A stretch of DNA of 34,190 bases, from the NCBI RefSeq assembly GCF_004403515.1, contig NZ_SOHH01000065.1, positions 1-34,190 of the forward strand. Direction: 5' to 3'. The notes under the pieces were generated by a model. That model did not search any database and was not told the DNA's origin. It worked only from the letters and a program-made list of their open reading frames with translations. The position numbers were made by a program, and so were the translations under genes. This document shows, in pieces, positions 8,241-18,409 of this stretch (position 1 is its first letter; each line of letters begins with the position of its first letter). The DNA is from Cryobacterium fucosi (GTDB taxonomy: Bacteria; Actinomycetota; Actinomycetes; Actinomycetales; Microbacteriaceae).

Positions 8241-8267
8241 GTGACTGAGCTGAAAACGGACGTATGA
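8241..8267 (+). CDS. possible 8-codon upstream ORF (MTELKTDV) coupled to mtrA
   Basis: GTG at 8241 opens eight codons ending in a TGA at 8265-8267 that overlaps the mtrA ATG (ATGA at 8264). A G-rich stretch (GGGGGGAA, 8226-8233) lies at Shine-Dalgarno distance before it, whereas mtrA itself has only a poor one (ACGGA, 8256-8260). This looks like a leader peptide that brings ribosomes to mtrA by termination-reinitiation. It may equally be a chance frame; conservation is not known. Confidence 0.35.
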   Translation: MTELKTDV

Positions 8268-8944
8268 ACGCACTCATTCTGGTCGTCGATGACGACACCG
8301 CGCTGGCAGAAATGATCGGCATCGTCTTGCACGGCGAAGGGTTCGAACCATTCTTCTGCGCGGACGGAGCGCTGGCGTTGGAGGCGTTCCGCCAGGCCAA
8401 ACCCGACCTCATCCTGCTCGACCTCATGCTGCCCGGCCTCGACGGCATTGAGGTGTGCAGCCTCATCCGTGCCGAGTCCGGGACGCCGATCATCATGCTG
8501 ACGGCGAGAACGGACACCACCGACGTCGTCAAGGGCCTCGAATCCGGGGCGGACGACTACATGGTCAAACCGTTCAACCCGAAGGAGCTCGTCGCGCGGA
8601 TCAGGACGCGCCTGCGCCCCGTCTCCAACGACGCCCCCGCCAGTCTGCAGATCGGCGACCTCGTCGTGGATGCCGCCGGCCACGAGGTGCGTCGCGGCGA
8701 GCGGCAGATCAACCTCACCCCGCTCGAGTTCGATCTCCTGCTCGCCCTCGCGTCGAAGCCGCAACAGGTTTTCACCAGGGAGATGTTGCTCGAACAGGTC
8801 TGGGGCTACCACTACAAGGCCGACACCCGGCTCGTCAATGTGCATGTGCAGCGCCTGCGCGCGAAGGTCGAGGACGATCCGGACAACCCGCGCATCGTCA
8901 TGACCGTGCGCGGAGTCGGCTACCGGGCCGGCTCGGCCGGCTAG
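8264..8944 (+). CDS. mtrA: MtrA, OmpR-type response regulator
   Basis: This 226-residue regulator is the DNA-binding partner of MtrB. Receiver domain 1-118: acidic pocket VVDDD (D9, D10, D11), phospho-acceptor D53 in LLDLMLPG, T80 and K102 (VKPF). The winged-helix domain at about 128-224 shows NLTPLEFDLL, TREMLLEQVWGY and RLVNVHVQRLRAKVEDDP, which closely match MtrA. In actinobacteria MtrA controls cell-wall, division and osmoprotection genes. It begins the mtrA-mtrB-lpqB operon. A possible -10 (TACTCT, 8195-8200) would give a leader of about 55 bases containing the small upstream ORF. Confidence 0.96.
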   Translation: MNALILVVDDDTALAEMIGIVLHGEGFEPFFCADGALALEAFRQAKPDLILLDLMLPGLDGIEVCSLIRAESGTPIIMLTARTDTTDVVKGLESGADDYMVKPFNPKELVARIRTRLRPVSNDAPASLQIGDLVVDAAGHEVRRGERQINLTPLEFDLLLALASKPQQVFTREMLLEQVWGYHYKADTRLVNVHVQRLRAKVEDDPDNPRIVMTVRGVGYRAGSAG

Positions 8945-8949
8945 TTCCC

Positions 8950-10605
8950 GTGGCCGTCCGCACCGGATTCGCCCGCATCGACTGGCGGGATTGGCGGTCC
9001 TGGCCGGCCAGGATCACCCGGCTGTGGCGATCTTCGCTGCAATTCCGCACCGTGACGATCACCGTGGCGTTGTCCGGTTTCGCCATCGCCCTCGTCGGCG
9101 TCTATGTGTCGGTCAGCGTCGGCAACGACCTGTTCCAGTCCAGGCTGGGCCAGGTCGAACTGGACTCGAACCGGGCAACGGCGGCAGCCCAGGGCATCCT
9201 TGACGCCTCCGACGCCTCCGACCGGGTGCAGGTGCAGAGCCTGCTCGGCTCCGCCCGCAGCTCCATCTCGGCCGCGTCGTCGAGCCGGATCATCGCCGTC
9301 TTCCGGGTTCCGGGCCAGGACCCGTCGACGGCGGCGCCGCAGGACTTCTCGACCTTCGGGGAATCGACGTCGGTCATCTCGGACGAGCTCCGCGGCTCGG
9401 TGCAGGGTGAGCCGGGAAAGCAGTTCTGGCAGTCCGTGACACTGGCCACCGACGACGGGGGTGAGGTGCCCGGAATCGTCGTCGGTTCCCAGCTCACCGT
9501 CCCGGTCGCCGGACGCTACGAGTTGTACATCGGGTACAACCTCGGCGAAGCCGAGGCCACCCTGTTCTTCGTGCAGCGCACACTCCTGTTCGCCGGCCTC
9601 ATCCTGATCCTGTTGATCGGAGCCGTGACCTGGATCGTGGTGCGGTTCGTGGTCACGCCGATCCGGGTCGCCGCGGAGACGAGCCAGCGGCTGGCGTCCG
9701 GCGACCTCGGCGTGCGCATCCCTGAGAAAGGCGCGGACGTCATCGCCACCCTGGCGAAATCGTTCAATGGGATGGCGGACAGCCTGCAGAGCCAGATCAA
9801 GGAGCTAGCGGACCTGTCCGAGGTGCAGCAGCGTTTCGTCTCGGACGTTTCACACGAGCTCCGCACCCCGCTCACCACCATCCGGCTGGCCGGGGACCTC
9901 CTGTACGACCAGCGCGCCACGTTCCCCCCGGCCACCGGGCGCACCGCCGAACTCCTGCACACCCAGGTCGAACGCTTCGAGCTGCTGCTCAGCGACCTCC
10001 TCGAGATCAGCAAATACGATGCCGGGTCCGTGGACCTGGAGACGGAGCCGACGAACCTGGTCCACCTGGCCGAGGATGCCATCGACGGGCTGCGTTCCCT
10101 CGCCGAGTCCAAGGGGACGCAACTGGACCTCGTGGCTCCCGGCGGGCACCTGGACGCGGAAGTCGACCCGCGTCGCATCCGCCGGATCATGCACAACCTG
10201 ATCGGCAATGCCATCGAGCATGGGGAAGGCAAACCCATCGTCGTCTCGGTCGACAGCAACGCGACCGCCGTCGCCCTGTCGGTCAGGGACTACGGCCTGG
10301 GCATGAGCCAGACCGACATCGGCCACGTCTTCGACCGGTTCTGGCGGGCCGACCCCTCCCGCAAACGCACCATCGGCGGCACCGGCCTCGGCCTCTCGAT
10401 CGCGCTCGAGGATGCCGCGGTGCACGGCGGCTGGCTGCAGGTCTGGTCGAGCCCCGGCAAGGGTTCCTGCTTCCGGCTGACCCTGCCGCGCACGGCACAC
10501 GGCGCCCTGACCGCCTCGCCGAGCCCCCTGCCGCCGGACGACGCCGGGATCGACACGCGGGACACGGGCGCCGCCCGCATCGTCACGGGAGGACACCATG
10601 CGTAG
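8950..10605 (+). CDS. mtrB: MtrB, membrane sensor histidine kinase
   Basis: This 551-residue kinase has membrane segments at about 35-58 and 214-238 enclosing an extracytoplasmic sensor domain. A HAMP linker (VTPIRVAAETSQRLASGDL), HisKA with H302 in VSHELRTPLT, and a HATPase domain with N-box NLIGNAIEHG, DYGLGM and GGTGLGLSIA follow. The tail of about 40 residues is disordered. The GTG at 8950 is chosen because it lies five bases after the mtrA stop and gives a short basic, Trp-rich cytoplasmic head (IDWRDWRSW). There is no clear Shine-Dalgarno, so translation is probably coupled to mtrA. The open frame further upstream is a shadow of mtrA. It phosphorylates MtrA; in M. tuberculosis LpqB is reported to interact with this kinase. 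Confidence 0.95.
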   Translation: MAVRTGFARIDWRDWRSWPARITRLWRSSLQFRTVTITVALSGFAIALVGVYVSVSVGNDLFQSRLGQVELDSNRATAAAQGILDASDASDRVQVQSLLGSARSSISAASSSRIIAVFRVPGQDPSTAAPQDFSTFGESTSVISDELRGSVQGEPGKQFWQSVTLATDDGGEVPGIVVGSQLTVPVAGRYELYIGYNLGEAEATLFFVQRTLLFAGLILILLIGAVTWIVVRFVVTPIRVAAETSQRLASGDLGVRIPEKGADVIATLAKSFNGMADSLQSQIKELADLSEVQQRFVSDVSHELRTPLTTIRLAGDLLYDQRATFPPATGRTAELLHTQVERFELLLSDLLEISKYDAGSVDLETEPTNLVHLAEDAIDGLRSLAESKGTQLDLVAPGGHLDAEVDPRRIRRIMHNLIGNAIEHGEGKPIVVSVDSNATAVALSVRDYGLGMSQTDIGHVFDRFWRADPSRKRTIGGTGLGLSIALEDAAVHGGWLQVWSSPGKGSCFRLTLPRTAHGALTASPSPLPPDDAGIDTRDTGAARIVTGGHHA

Positions 10606-12280
10606 ACCGTTCGGCGCCCTGGCCGGGATGCTCGCGCTGGCGCTGTGCCTGACGGGGTGCTCCGGCATCCCGAGGGACGGCAGCGTCCGGGCAGGGCAGG
10701 CGGCACAACCCGGGGACACCCCCGCCCCGGTGTTCCTGCCGTCCCGGCCCCAGAAGGACGCCAGCCAGGAGGGCATCCTCCGCGGCTTCATCGACGCGGC
10801 GACCAGCCCCGAAAACGATTACGAGATCGCGCGGGAGTTCCTGGCCCCGAGTTACAGCGGCTCCTGGAGCCCGGAGTCCGGCGTGACCGTCGACGACGGC
10901 GGAGGCCGGAGCATCGTGGCCGCCGACGAGCGCACGATGGTGTTCTCGGTCAACCCGGTCGCCGAGGTCAACGAGATCGGCGAGTACCACGAGGTCGAAT
11001 CCTCGGCGGCGGTGCCGCTGCGTTACCAGTTCGTGCAGGTCGGCGGCCAATGGCGGATCGCCGCGGCACCCAACGGCACGGTGATCGACCAGTCCACCTT
11101 CCGGGACGTGTTCAGCGCCCAGGCGCTCTACTTCTTCGACCCCGACTTCAACTTTCTGGTGCCCGACCTGCGCTGGTTCCCGCGTGGCGCGGCCACGCTG
11201 ACCAAGATCGTCAACGGGATGCTCGCCGGCCCCAGCCCCTGGCTGGCAGGCTCGGTGGTGACCGCGTTCCCCGGCGGGACCAAGCTCACCGCTGACGCGG
11301 TGCAGGTCGTCGCCAGGGATGCCAAGGTCGACCTGAACAGCGAAGCCCTGAACGCCGACCGGGTCACGTTGCAACGGATGCGTGCCCAGCTGAGCAGCAG
11401 CCTCCCCGCCGGGTTGACCGTGACCATCACGATCAACCAGAACTCCCAGGACATCGGCGACCTGGGTGCGAACGCTCCGGCAGTGAACCCCCGGGTGGAC
11501 GCCAGGGCGCTGGTGCTCCGCGACGGCGAGTTCGGCTTCCTCGCGGCGACGGGGAAGACGACAACGCCGATCCCCGGTCTCTCCGACCGCATCGTCGCCC
11601 TCTCTCCGAGCGCCGTCACGCTCTCGCCCGGCCAGACGGTCGCCGCCGCACTGACCGCCACAGGCGTCTACGGGGTGCGGGTGGGCGACGACCCGAAGCT
11701 GCTCGATCCCCGGCAGAGCCTGATCGCGCCCGCGGTCGACAACCACGGGTATGTCTGGTCGGTGCCGGCGCAGCGCCCGGGAGAACTCTTCGTCTACAGC
11801 CCGGCCGGGGACGCGACCGCGGTGCCGACGCCGTGGCCGGAAGCCTCGGCGATCCAGTCCCTCCGGGTCTCACGCGACGGCACCAGGTTGATCGCGCTGC
11901 TGCGGGCGGGGACGGAGACCCGGTTCGTCGTCGTGTCGATCAAGCGGGAAAAGAACCTGCCCGTCGCCCTCGGCGACGAGGTACAGTTGGCCTCCGAGGT
12001 CGGGGATCCTGTCGACGCCACCTGGATCGATGACCTCACGGTGGCCTACCTGACCGTGGTCCCCGGCGGTGCCGAGCGGATCGTCGCCCAGCAAATCGGG
12101 GGTGTCAGTTCGATCCTCGAGTCCGCGCCGGACAGCGTCGCCATCGTCGGCAGCAACAACCTGCGCGACCTCCGCGCCCTCTCCTCGACCGGCGCACTCC
12201 TGGTGCAACGTGGCGTCGGCTGGCAGCAGCGCGTCGACGCGGTCACGCTCCTGGCCACCCAACAGGGGATCGGCGGCTAG
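10598..12280 (+). CDS. lpqB: LpqB, lipoprotein partner of MtrAB
   Basis: This 560-residue lipoprotein starts with a basic, hydrophobic signal peptide and the lipobox LTGC, with C21 as the acylated residue. An LpqB N-terminal region (about 40-170) follows, then a GerMN-like domain (about 175-290, including ATLTKIVNGMLAGPSPWL) and a beta-propeller half (about 310-555, with SLRVSRDGTRLIALL and WIDDLTVAYL blades). It overlaps the end of mtrB by eight bases, with a good Shine-Dalgarno (GGGAGG, 10587-10592) five bases before the ATG. It acts outside the membrane and tunes MtrB signalling. Length and order are normal. Confidence 0.95.
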   Translation: MRRPFGALAGMLALALCLTGCSGIPRDGSVRAGQAAQPGDTPAPVFLPSRPQKDASQEGILRGFIDAATSPENDYEIAREFLAPSYSGSWSPESGVTVDDGGGRSIVAADERTMVFSVNPVAEVNEIGEYHEVESSAAVPLRYQFVQVGGQWRIAAAPNGTVIDQSTFRDVFSAQALYFFDPDFNFLVPDLRWFPRGAATLTKIVNGMLAGPSPWLAGSVVTAFPGGTKLTADAVQVVARDAKVDLNSEALNADRVTLQRMRAQLSSSLPAGLTVTITINQNSQDIGDLGANAPAVNPRVDARALVLRDGEFGFLAATGKTTTPIPGLSDRIVALSPSAVTLSPGQTVAAALTATGVYGVRVGDDPKLLDPRQSLIAPAVDNHGYVWSVPAQRPGELFVYSPAGDATAVPTPWPEASAIQSLRVSRDGTRLIALLRAGTETRFVVVSIKREKNLPVALGDEVQLASEVGDPVDATWIDDLTVAYLTVVPGGAERIVAQQIGGVSSILESAPDSVAIVGSNNLRDLRALSSTGALLVQRGVGWQQRVDAVTLLATQQGIGG

Positions 12281-12365
12281 TCCCTCCCCGGCGCCGCCGC
12301 GCGTGTTCCTCCACCGGGTGCGTGAGCGGCGCCCGGTCGCAATCTCACGGCCGCAGGATGGGCGG

Positions 12366-13061
12366 ATGAGGCGGTCGCGAGGCGTCGGGGAGGCACTGCT
12401 CGACGCGTGGGCGGTCGTCATGCCCACGGACTGCAGCGGGTGCGGCAGCCCCGACCGGGGGCTCTGCCCGGCCTGCCGGGCGGCGTTGCTGCCCGCCGTG
12501 CACTGCGCGGAACGTCGCGGTGTGCCGGTGTGGTCTGCGCTCGACTACGCGGGCGTGGCCCGGCAGGTGATCGGCGCGTACAAGGACGGCGGGCGCACGG
12601 ATGCCGCGGGCGCCCTCTCCGCGTCCCTCCGCTGCGCCGTCGTCGCCGCGCTCGCCGCGGCGCCGGACGCCAGGGGGAGCGGAGGGCCCGGCATCCACCT
12701 GGTCACCGTGCCGTCGTCGCGACGGGCCTGGCGGCAGCGGGGCTTTCACCCGGTCGACCTGCTGCTCGGCCGGTGCGGGCTGGTGCCGACGCGGGTGCTG
12801 CGCGCGGTTCGCGAGACAACGGACCAGGTCGGCCTCGGCAGTGCGGAACGCGGAGCGAACCGGGAAGGCTCACTGGTCGCCGACCGGGCCCTGGACGGAT
12901 TTCGCGCACTGGTGGTCGACGACATCGTCACCACCGGCGCGACGGTGCTCGAGGCCCGTCGCGCCGTGCTCGAGGCAGGAGGCGAGGTGGTCGGTGTGGC
13001 CACTCTGGCGGAAACACGGCGTCGTTTCCCCGCCACCGATCGTTCATCGGAAACTCGTTGA
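12366..13061 (+). CDS. comF: ComF-type phosphoribosyltransferase-like protein
   Basis: This 231-residue protein has the ComF arrangement: an N-terminal zinc ribbon with C23, C26, C34 and C37 (CSGC, CPAC), then a type I phosphoribosyltransferase fold with the PRPP motif VVDDIVTTGAT (183-193). The sequence RRAWRQRGFHPVD is typical of the family. Known ComF proteins take part in DNA uptake or recombination; in actinobacteria the role is unproven. The ATG at 12366 follows the lpqB stop by 85 bases. A GTG 22 codons earlier is in frame but lacks support. The stop codon overlaps a TTGACA-like sequence. The order lpqB, comF, hpf, secA is that of M. tuberculosis. Confidence 0.9.
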   Translation: MRRSRGVGEALLDAWAVVMPTDCSGCGSPDRGLCPACRAALLPAVHCAERRGVPVWSALDYAGVARQVIGAYKDGGRTDAAGALSASLRCAVVAALAAAPDARGSGGPGIHLVTVPSSRRAWRQRGFHPVDLLLGRCGLVPTRVLRAVRETTDQVGLGSAERGANREGSLVADRALDGFRALVVDDIVTTGATVLEARRAVLEAGGEVVGVATLAETRRRFPATDRSSETR

Positions 13062-13120
13062 CAAAAGCCATGACTTATCCGGTGGACGGCACTACGGTGG
13101 AGCTAAAGGCGCGTACTAAT

Positions 13121-13138
13121 CGCCCAGATATATGGGCG
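13121..13138 (+). other. small hairpin in the hpf leader
   Basis: CGCCCA (13121-13126) pairs with TGGGCG (13133-13138) around the loop GATATA, about 13 bases before the Shine-Dalgarno of hpf. It is seen directly; a role in mRNA stability or translation is only a guess. Confidence 0.4.
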
Positions 13139-13151
13139 GTTCGCCAGATCT

Positions 13152-13156
13152 GGAGG
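13152..13156 (+). promoter_or_regulatory. Shine-Dalgarno that fixes the hpf start
   Basis: GGAGG lies five bases before the ATG at 13162. It selects this start over an in-frame ATG ten codons upstream. Confidence 0.8.
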
Positions 13157-13161
13157 TCGTC

Positions 13162-13863
13162 ATGGAAACAAACATCGTTGGACGAAACCTGGGGATCACT
13201 GATCGTTTCCGGGAGTATGCCACGGAGAAGGCCGAGAAGGTCGCCGGTCTCGCCGACAAGGCGCTCGCCCTGGAAATCAAGCTCAGCCGCCACCGTGAAA
13301 AGAACGGGGCGACGGGCAACGACCGCGTCGAACTGACGCTGATCGGCAAGGGGCCCGTCGTGCGGGCCGAGGCCGACGGCTCGGACAAGTACGCGGCGTT
13401 CGACGTGGCGCTCGGCCGGCTGCTCGAGCGCGTACGCCGGGCGAAGGACCGCCAGAAGCTGCACCGTGGCGGCGCCCACCGGCCGACCTCGCTGCACGAC
13501 GCGGCCTCGGTGGACTTCAGCGTCGTCGACATCACCCCGGCCGACGCGGAGACCCTCGAGCGCGTGCGCACGGGAGCGATCCAGGTCGTGAACCCGGAGG
13601 CCACGGTCGAGGAGCCGGAGGAGACCTACTCCCCGGTCGTCATCCGCCGCAAGGTCTTCTCCGCGGCCCCGATGACCGTGGACGACGCGCTCTATTTCAT
13701 GGAGCTGGTCGGCCACGACTTCTACCTGTTCCAGGACGCGGAGACCAGACGGCCGAGCGTCGTCTACCGGCGCAAGGGCTGGGACTACGGTGTGATCGAG
13801 CTGGACGAGAACAGTGACGAACTCCGGGAGGTCGTGCCGTCGGCCACGAAGCGCAGCAACTGA
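13162..13863 (+). CDS. hpf: long-form ribosome hibernation promoting factor
   Basis: This 233-residue protein has both parts of a long HPF. The N-terminal S30AE domain (about 1-105) opens METNIVGRNLGITDRFREYA and would bind the decoding centre. The C-terminal dimerisation domain (about 170-228) shows VVIRRKVFSAAPMTVDDAL, LVGHDFYLFQDAET and VVYRRKGWDYGVIEL. Long HPFs join two 70S ribosomes into inactive 100S dimers in stationary phase or stress. It has its own leader of about 100 bases after comF and a strong Shine-Dalgarno. A TGACTT-N16-TACGGT pair at 13071-13098 could be its promoter, but this is weak. Confidence 0.96.
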   Translation: METNIVGRNLGITDRFREYATEKAEKVAGLADKALALEIKLSRHREKNGATGNDRVELTLIGKGPVVRAEADGSDKYAAFDVALGRLLERVRRAKDRQKLHRGGAHRPTSLHDAASVDFSVVDITPADAETLERVRTGAIQVVNPEATVEEPEETYSPVVIRRKVFSAAPMTVDDALYFMELVGHDFYLFQDAETRRPSVVYRRKGWDYGVIELDENSDELREVVPSATKRSN

Positions 13864-13877
13864 CCAACTAGCATTGT

Positions 13878-13883
13878 TATAGT
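13878..13883 (+). promoter_or_regulatory. possible -10 element of secA
   Basis: TATAGT lies in the only AT-rich patch of the 112-base hpf-secA gap and would give a leader of about 85 bases. No good -35 is visible. The gap also holds the perfect palindrome GTCCGGCCGGAC and a GC-rich inverted repeat upstream of secA. Confidence 0.3.
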
Positions 13884-13964
13884 TGCCGCTGTGTCGGCGC
13901 GCTGCGCCGGAATACATGCGTCCGGCCGGACGACAGGCGTGAGTATGCGCCATGACGACTATAT

Positions 13965-13968
13965 GGAG
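13965..13968 (+). promoter_or_regulatory. Shine-Dalgarno that fixes the secA start
   Basis: GGAG ends seven bases before the GTG at 13976. This supports GTG over the in-frame ATG eight codons upstream at 13952, which has no comparable site. Confidence 0.65.
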
Positions 13969-13975
13969 TGCATTC

Positions 13976-16783
<2,808 letters not shown>

Positions 16784-16828
16784 CCCACCGTCTGAAACCT
16801 CACAGCACCCCGATCAGTCGGAACACGC

Positions 16829-16876
16829 TGATCAGCCACCGATGTGATCAGCCACCGATGTGATCTGCCACCGACG
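16829..16876. repeat. three 16-bp tandem repeats between convergent genes
   Basis: TGATCAGCCACCGATG is repeated head to tail at 16829, 16845 and 16861, the third copy with two changes. A TGATCA starts a fourth partial unit. Each unit carries the palindrome TGATCA. It lies in the 100-base gap between the secA stop and the end of the Rv3235-family gene. Confidence 0.85.
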
Positions 16877-16883
16877 TGATCAC

Positions 16884-17318
16884 TCACAGGACGTTGATCG
16901 CGCTTGCCCGCCAGCGGTGGTCGAAGCCCTCCAGGCGGAGCGCGACGGCGCGCACCCGAACGCGGCTGTGCACGATGACCACGGCCTCGATCACGCCGTC
17001 GCGCGGTTCGGTGATGGTCACCCGGCCGATGCTGACGGCAGGGCGCTGGGCCTGCTGGCCCTTGACGGCGCGGGCACGGGAGGACAACACCACCCGTTTG
17101 AGCAGGTGCCGGTAGACGTCGTCGCTGACCCAGCGCGCGAGCTGGTCGAGTTCCCGCGCACCGGCCAGCACCTCGATCACGCACCGGGTCAGGTTCACCA
17201 GCAGCGGCTCGGGATCGGGGAGTTGTTCCCTCGGGCTCGGCTGGTGGCCGAAGAAGTCCTCGTCGAGGAATCGTTCGGCGCGGGGATGCGGTGCCGGGTC
17301 GGCAGCAGGATCGGTCAT
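16884..17318 (-). CDS. Rv3235-family protein (DUF6459-like)
   Basis: This is a 144-residue soluble protein of unknown function. An acidic N-terminus (FLDEDFFGHQPSP) is followed by a helical region (LLVNLTRCVIEVLAGARELDQLARWV), the stretch YRHLLKRVVLSSRARA and a beta-rich end (SIGRVTITEPRDGVIEAVVIV, then VRAVALRLEGFDHRWRASAI). This pattern is that of Rv3235 of M. tuberculosis, which also lies near secA1. The ATG at 17318 is fixed by GGAGGAG four bases upstream. The frame is open for another 72 codons, but that part is His/Gln/Glu-rich translation of a hexanucleotide repeat and is probably not translated. Confidence 0.8.
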   Translation of the reverse strand: MTDPAADPAPHPRAERFLDEDFFGHQPSPREQLPDPEPLLVNLTRCVIEVLAGARELDQLARWVSDDVYRHLLKRVVLSSRARAVKGQQAQRPAVSIGRVTITEPRDGVIEAVVIVHSRVRVRAVALRLEGFDHRWRASAINVL

Positions 17319-17320
17319 GA

Positions 17321-17327
17321 CTCCTCC
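17321..17327 (-). promoter_or_regulatory. Shine-Dalgarno of the Rv3235-family gene
   Basis: On the minus strand GGAGGAG ends two bases before the ATG (GGAGG core five bases away). It is the strongest ribosome site in this part of the window and decides the start. Confidence 0.75.
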
Positions 17328-17404
17328 GAGGCGCGTGTGCCCGCTGCCCTGGCGCAGTCCGCCTGGGCATCCGGGTGGTTCTGGCTTTCGGATGGTGCTT
17401 GAGT

Positions 17405-17460
17405 GGTGCTGGTGCTGGTGCTGGTGCTGGTGCTGGAGCTGGAGCTGGAGTTCGAGTTCG
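17405..17460. repeat. hexanucleotide repeat upstream of the Rv3235-family gene
   Basis: Five exact GGTGCT units (17405-17434) are followed by two GGAGCT units and a decayed GGAG/TTCGAG tail. The 290 bases between 17319 and 17615 otherwise hold no gene. They contain this repeat, an inverted repeat at 17538-17558 and a DnaA box. Confidence 0.85.
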
Positions 17461-17537
17461 GGTGGATCGGATTTCGGGTGGATCACCTGACACCCCCCGA
17501 GCGGGGGTGGAGTCCCTGGCGGACACTCAACCATTCC

Positions 17538-17558
17538 AGCGCTGCGGTGTCTAGCGCT
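17538..17558. promoter_or_regulatory. inverted repeat AGCGCT-N9-AGCGCT in a divergent promoter region
   Basis: Two copies of the palindrome AGCGCT are separated by nine bases, one helical turn and a half centre to centre. They lie between the divergent Rv3235-family and Sm-like genes. The spacing suits a dimeric regulator, but no regulator is identified. Confidence 0.35.
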
Positions 17559-17567
17559 TATATCCCC

Positions 17568-17576
17568 TGTGGATAA
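17568..17576 (-). promoter_or_regulatory. perfect DnaA-box sequence
   Basis: TGTGGATAA on the plus strand is the exact complement of the consensus DnaA box TTATCCACA. It lies 40 bases before the start of the Sm-like gene, just ahead of where a -35 would be. Confidence 0.55.
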
Positions 17577-17603
17577 CCGGCGGTCTGTGTCGGCGGCTCA
17601 GGC

Positions 17604-17609
17604 TAGCTT
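17604..17609 (+). promoter_or_regulatory. putative -10 of the Sm-like gene (leaderless)
   Basis: TAGCTT fits TANNNT and ends six bases before the GTG at 17616, so the first transcribed base would be the G of the start codon. Confidence 0.5.
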
Positions 17610-17615
17610 CGGGGT

Positions 17616-18371
17616 GTGCGCTGGGACAACCTGTTCGACGACCTCGAGGGACAGCTCGAACACGAGCTGAACGCCGAGGAGATCGACCTGCGCGCCGAGG
17701 AGGAACGGCTGCGCCTGGGCCGGCTCTCCCTGCGGGATCGGCTGACCAGCCTCGCCGGTGCTCACACAAGCGGTGCTCACACAAGCGGTGCTCACACAAG
17801 CGGTGCTCACACAAGCGGTGCTCAGACACGCGATGCTCAGACACGCGATGCTCACACAAGCCGTGCTCAGACAAGCGGCGTTCCGGGACGCGGTGTCCGG
17901 GGTGGCGGCACAGGGGGAAGTGGCACAGGGGGGAGCGGCATCCTCCGGGTCGCCCTCGTTTCGGGCGAGACCATCACCCTGCGGCCGACGACCTTCGGCC
18001 GGGACTGGCTGGCAGCAGACCTTCTCGACGCCCCGACCCTGGGCGCACAGTGCGTGCTACCGCTCGCTGCAATCGCAGGGGTGATCGTGTCGGCGGCCGA
18101 GGTGCCCGCGTCGCTGGCGGCCGAACCCGACCGTTCGGCCCGGCTGGTGGATCGGATCGGGCTGTCGTTCGTGCTCCGCGATTTGTGCCGGCGCCGGTCG
18201 AGCCTCGAAGTGCACACGCGCACGGGGCTCCTCACCGGCACGATCGACCGGGTCGGGCGCGACCACATTGACCTGGCCGTGCACGCGGCGGGAACGTTGC
18301 GCCGCACCCAGGAGGTGCACCAGTACCGGATCGTGCCGCTGGCGGAGATCCAGCTGGTCCGGCTGTCCTAG
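17616..18371 (+). CDS. unknown protein with two Sm-like segments and a GAHTS repeat linker
   Basis: This 251-residue protein is not recognised as a named family. Residues 1-46 are a charged helix (FDDLEGQLEHELNAEEIDL). Residues 48-87 are eight five-residue repeats (GAHTS, four exact, then GAQTR/DAHTS variants), followed by a Gly-rich stretch to 108. Two segments then share a pattern. One is RVALVSGETITLRP..FGRDWLAADL with LPLAAIAGVIV (111-158). The other is LEVHTRTGLLTGTIDRVGRDHIDLAV with VPLAEIQLVRL (197-250). Strand-Gly-x-x-x-x-G-strand-G-x-D-strand plus a final I..V strand is the look of Sm/LSm barrels. RNA or DNA binding is therefore possible but unproven. The gene is divergent from the Rv3235-family gene and convergent with the HTH gene. 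Confidence 0.7.
   Translation: MRWDNLFDDLEGQLEHELNAEEIDLRAEEERLRLGRLSLRDRLTSLAGAHTSGAHTSGAHTSGAHTSGAQTRDAQTRDAHTSRAQTSGVPGRGVRGGGTGGSGTGGSGILRVALVSGETITLRPTTFGRDWLAADLLDAPTLGAQCVLPLAAIAGVIVSAAEVPASLAAEPDRSARLVDRIGLSFVLRDLCRRRSSLEVHTRTGLLTGTIDRVGRDHIDLAVHAAGTLRRTQEVHQYRIVPLAEIQLVRLS
17757..17876 (+). repeat. 15-bp tandem repeat inside the Sm-like gene
   Basis: Eight units of GGTGCTCACACAAGC: the first four are exact and the next four vary at two to four positions. A ninth, decayed unit follows. The period is a multiple of three, so unit gain or loss keeps the reading frame. Confidence 0.95.
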
Positions 18372-18409
18372 CCGGGCCGGCGCGCCCGGAGCCCGGCCCC
18401 GTAGCGCTG

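Noticed and set aside
13058..13063. TTGACA as the hpf -35 element
   Set aside because: It coincides with the comF stop, and no -10 element occurs at 16-19 bases from it.
16884..17534. 216-residue version of the Rv3235-family protein
   Set aside because: The added residues translate a hexanucleotide repeat, and the ATG at 17318 has a strong Shine-Dalgarno.
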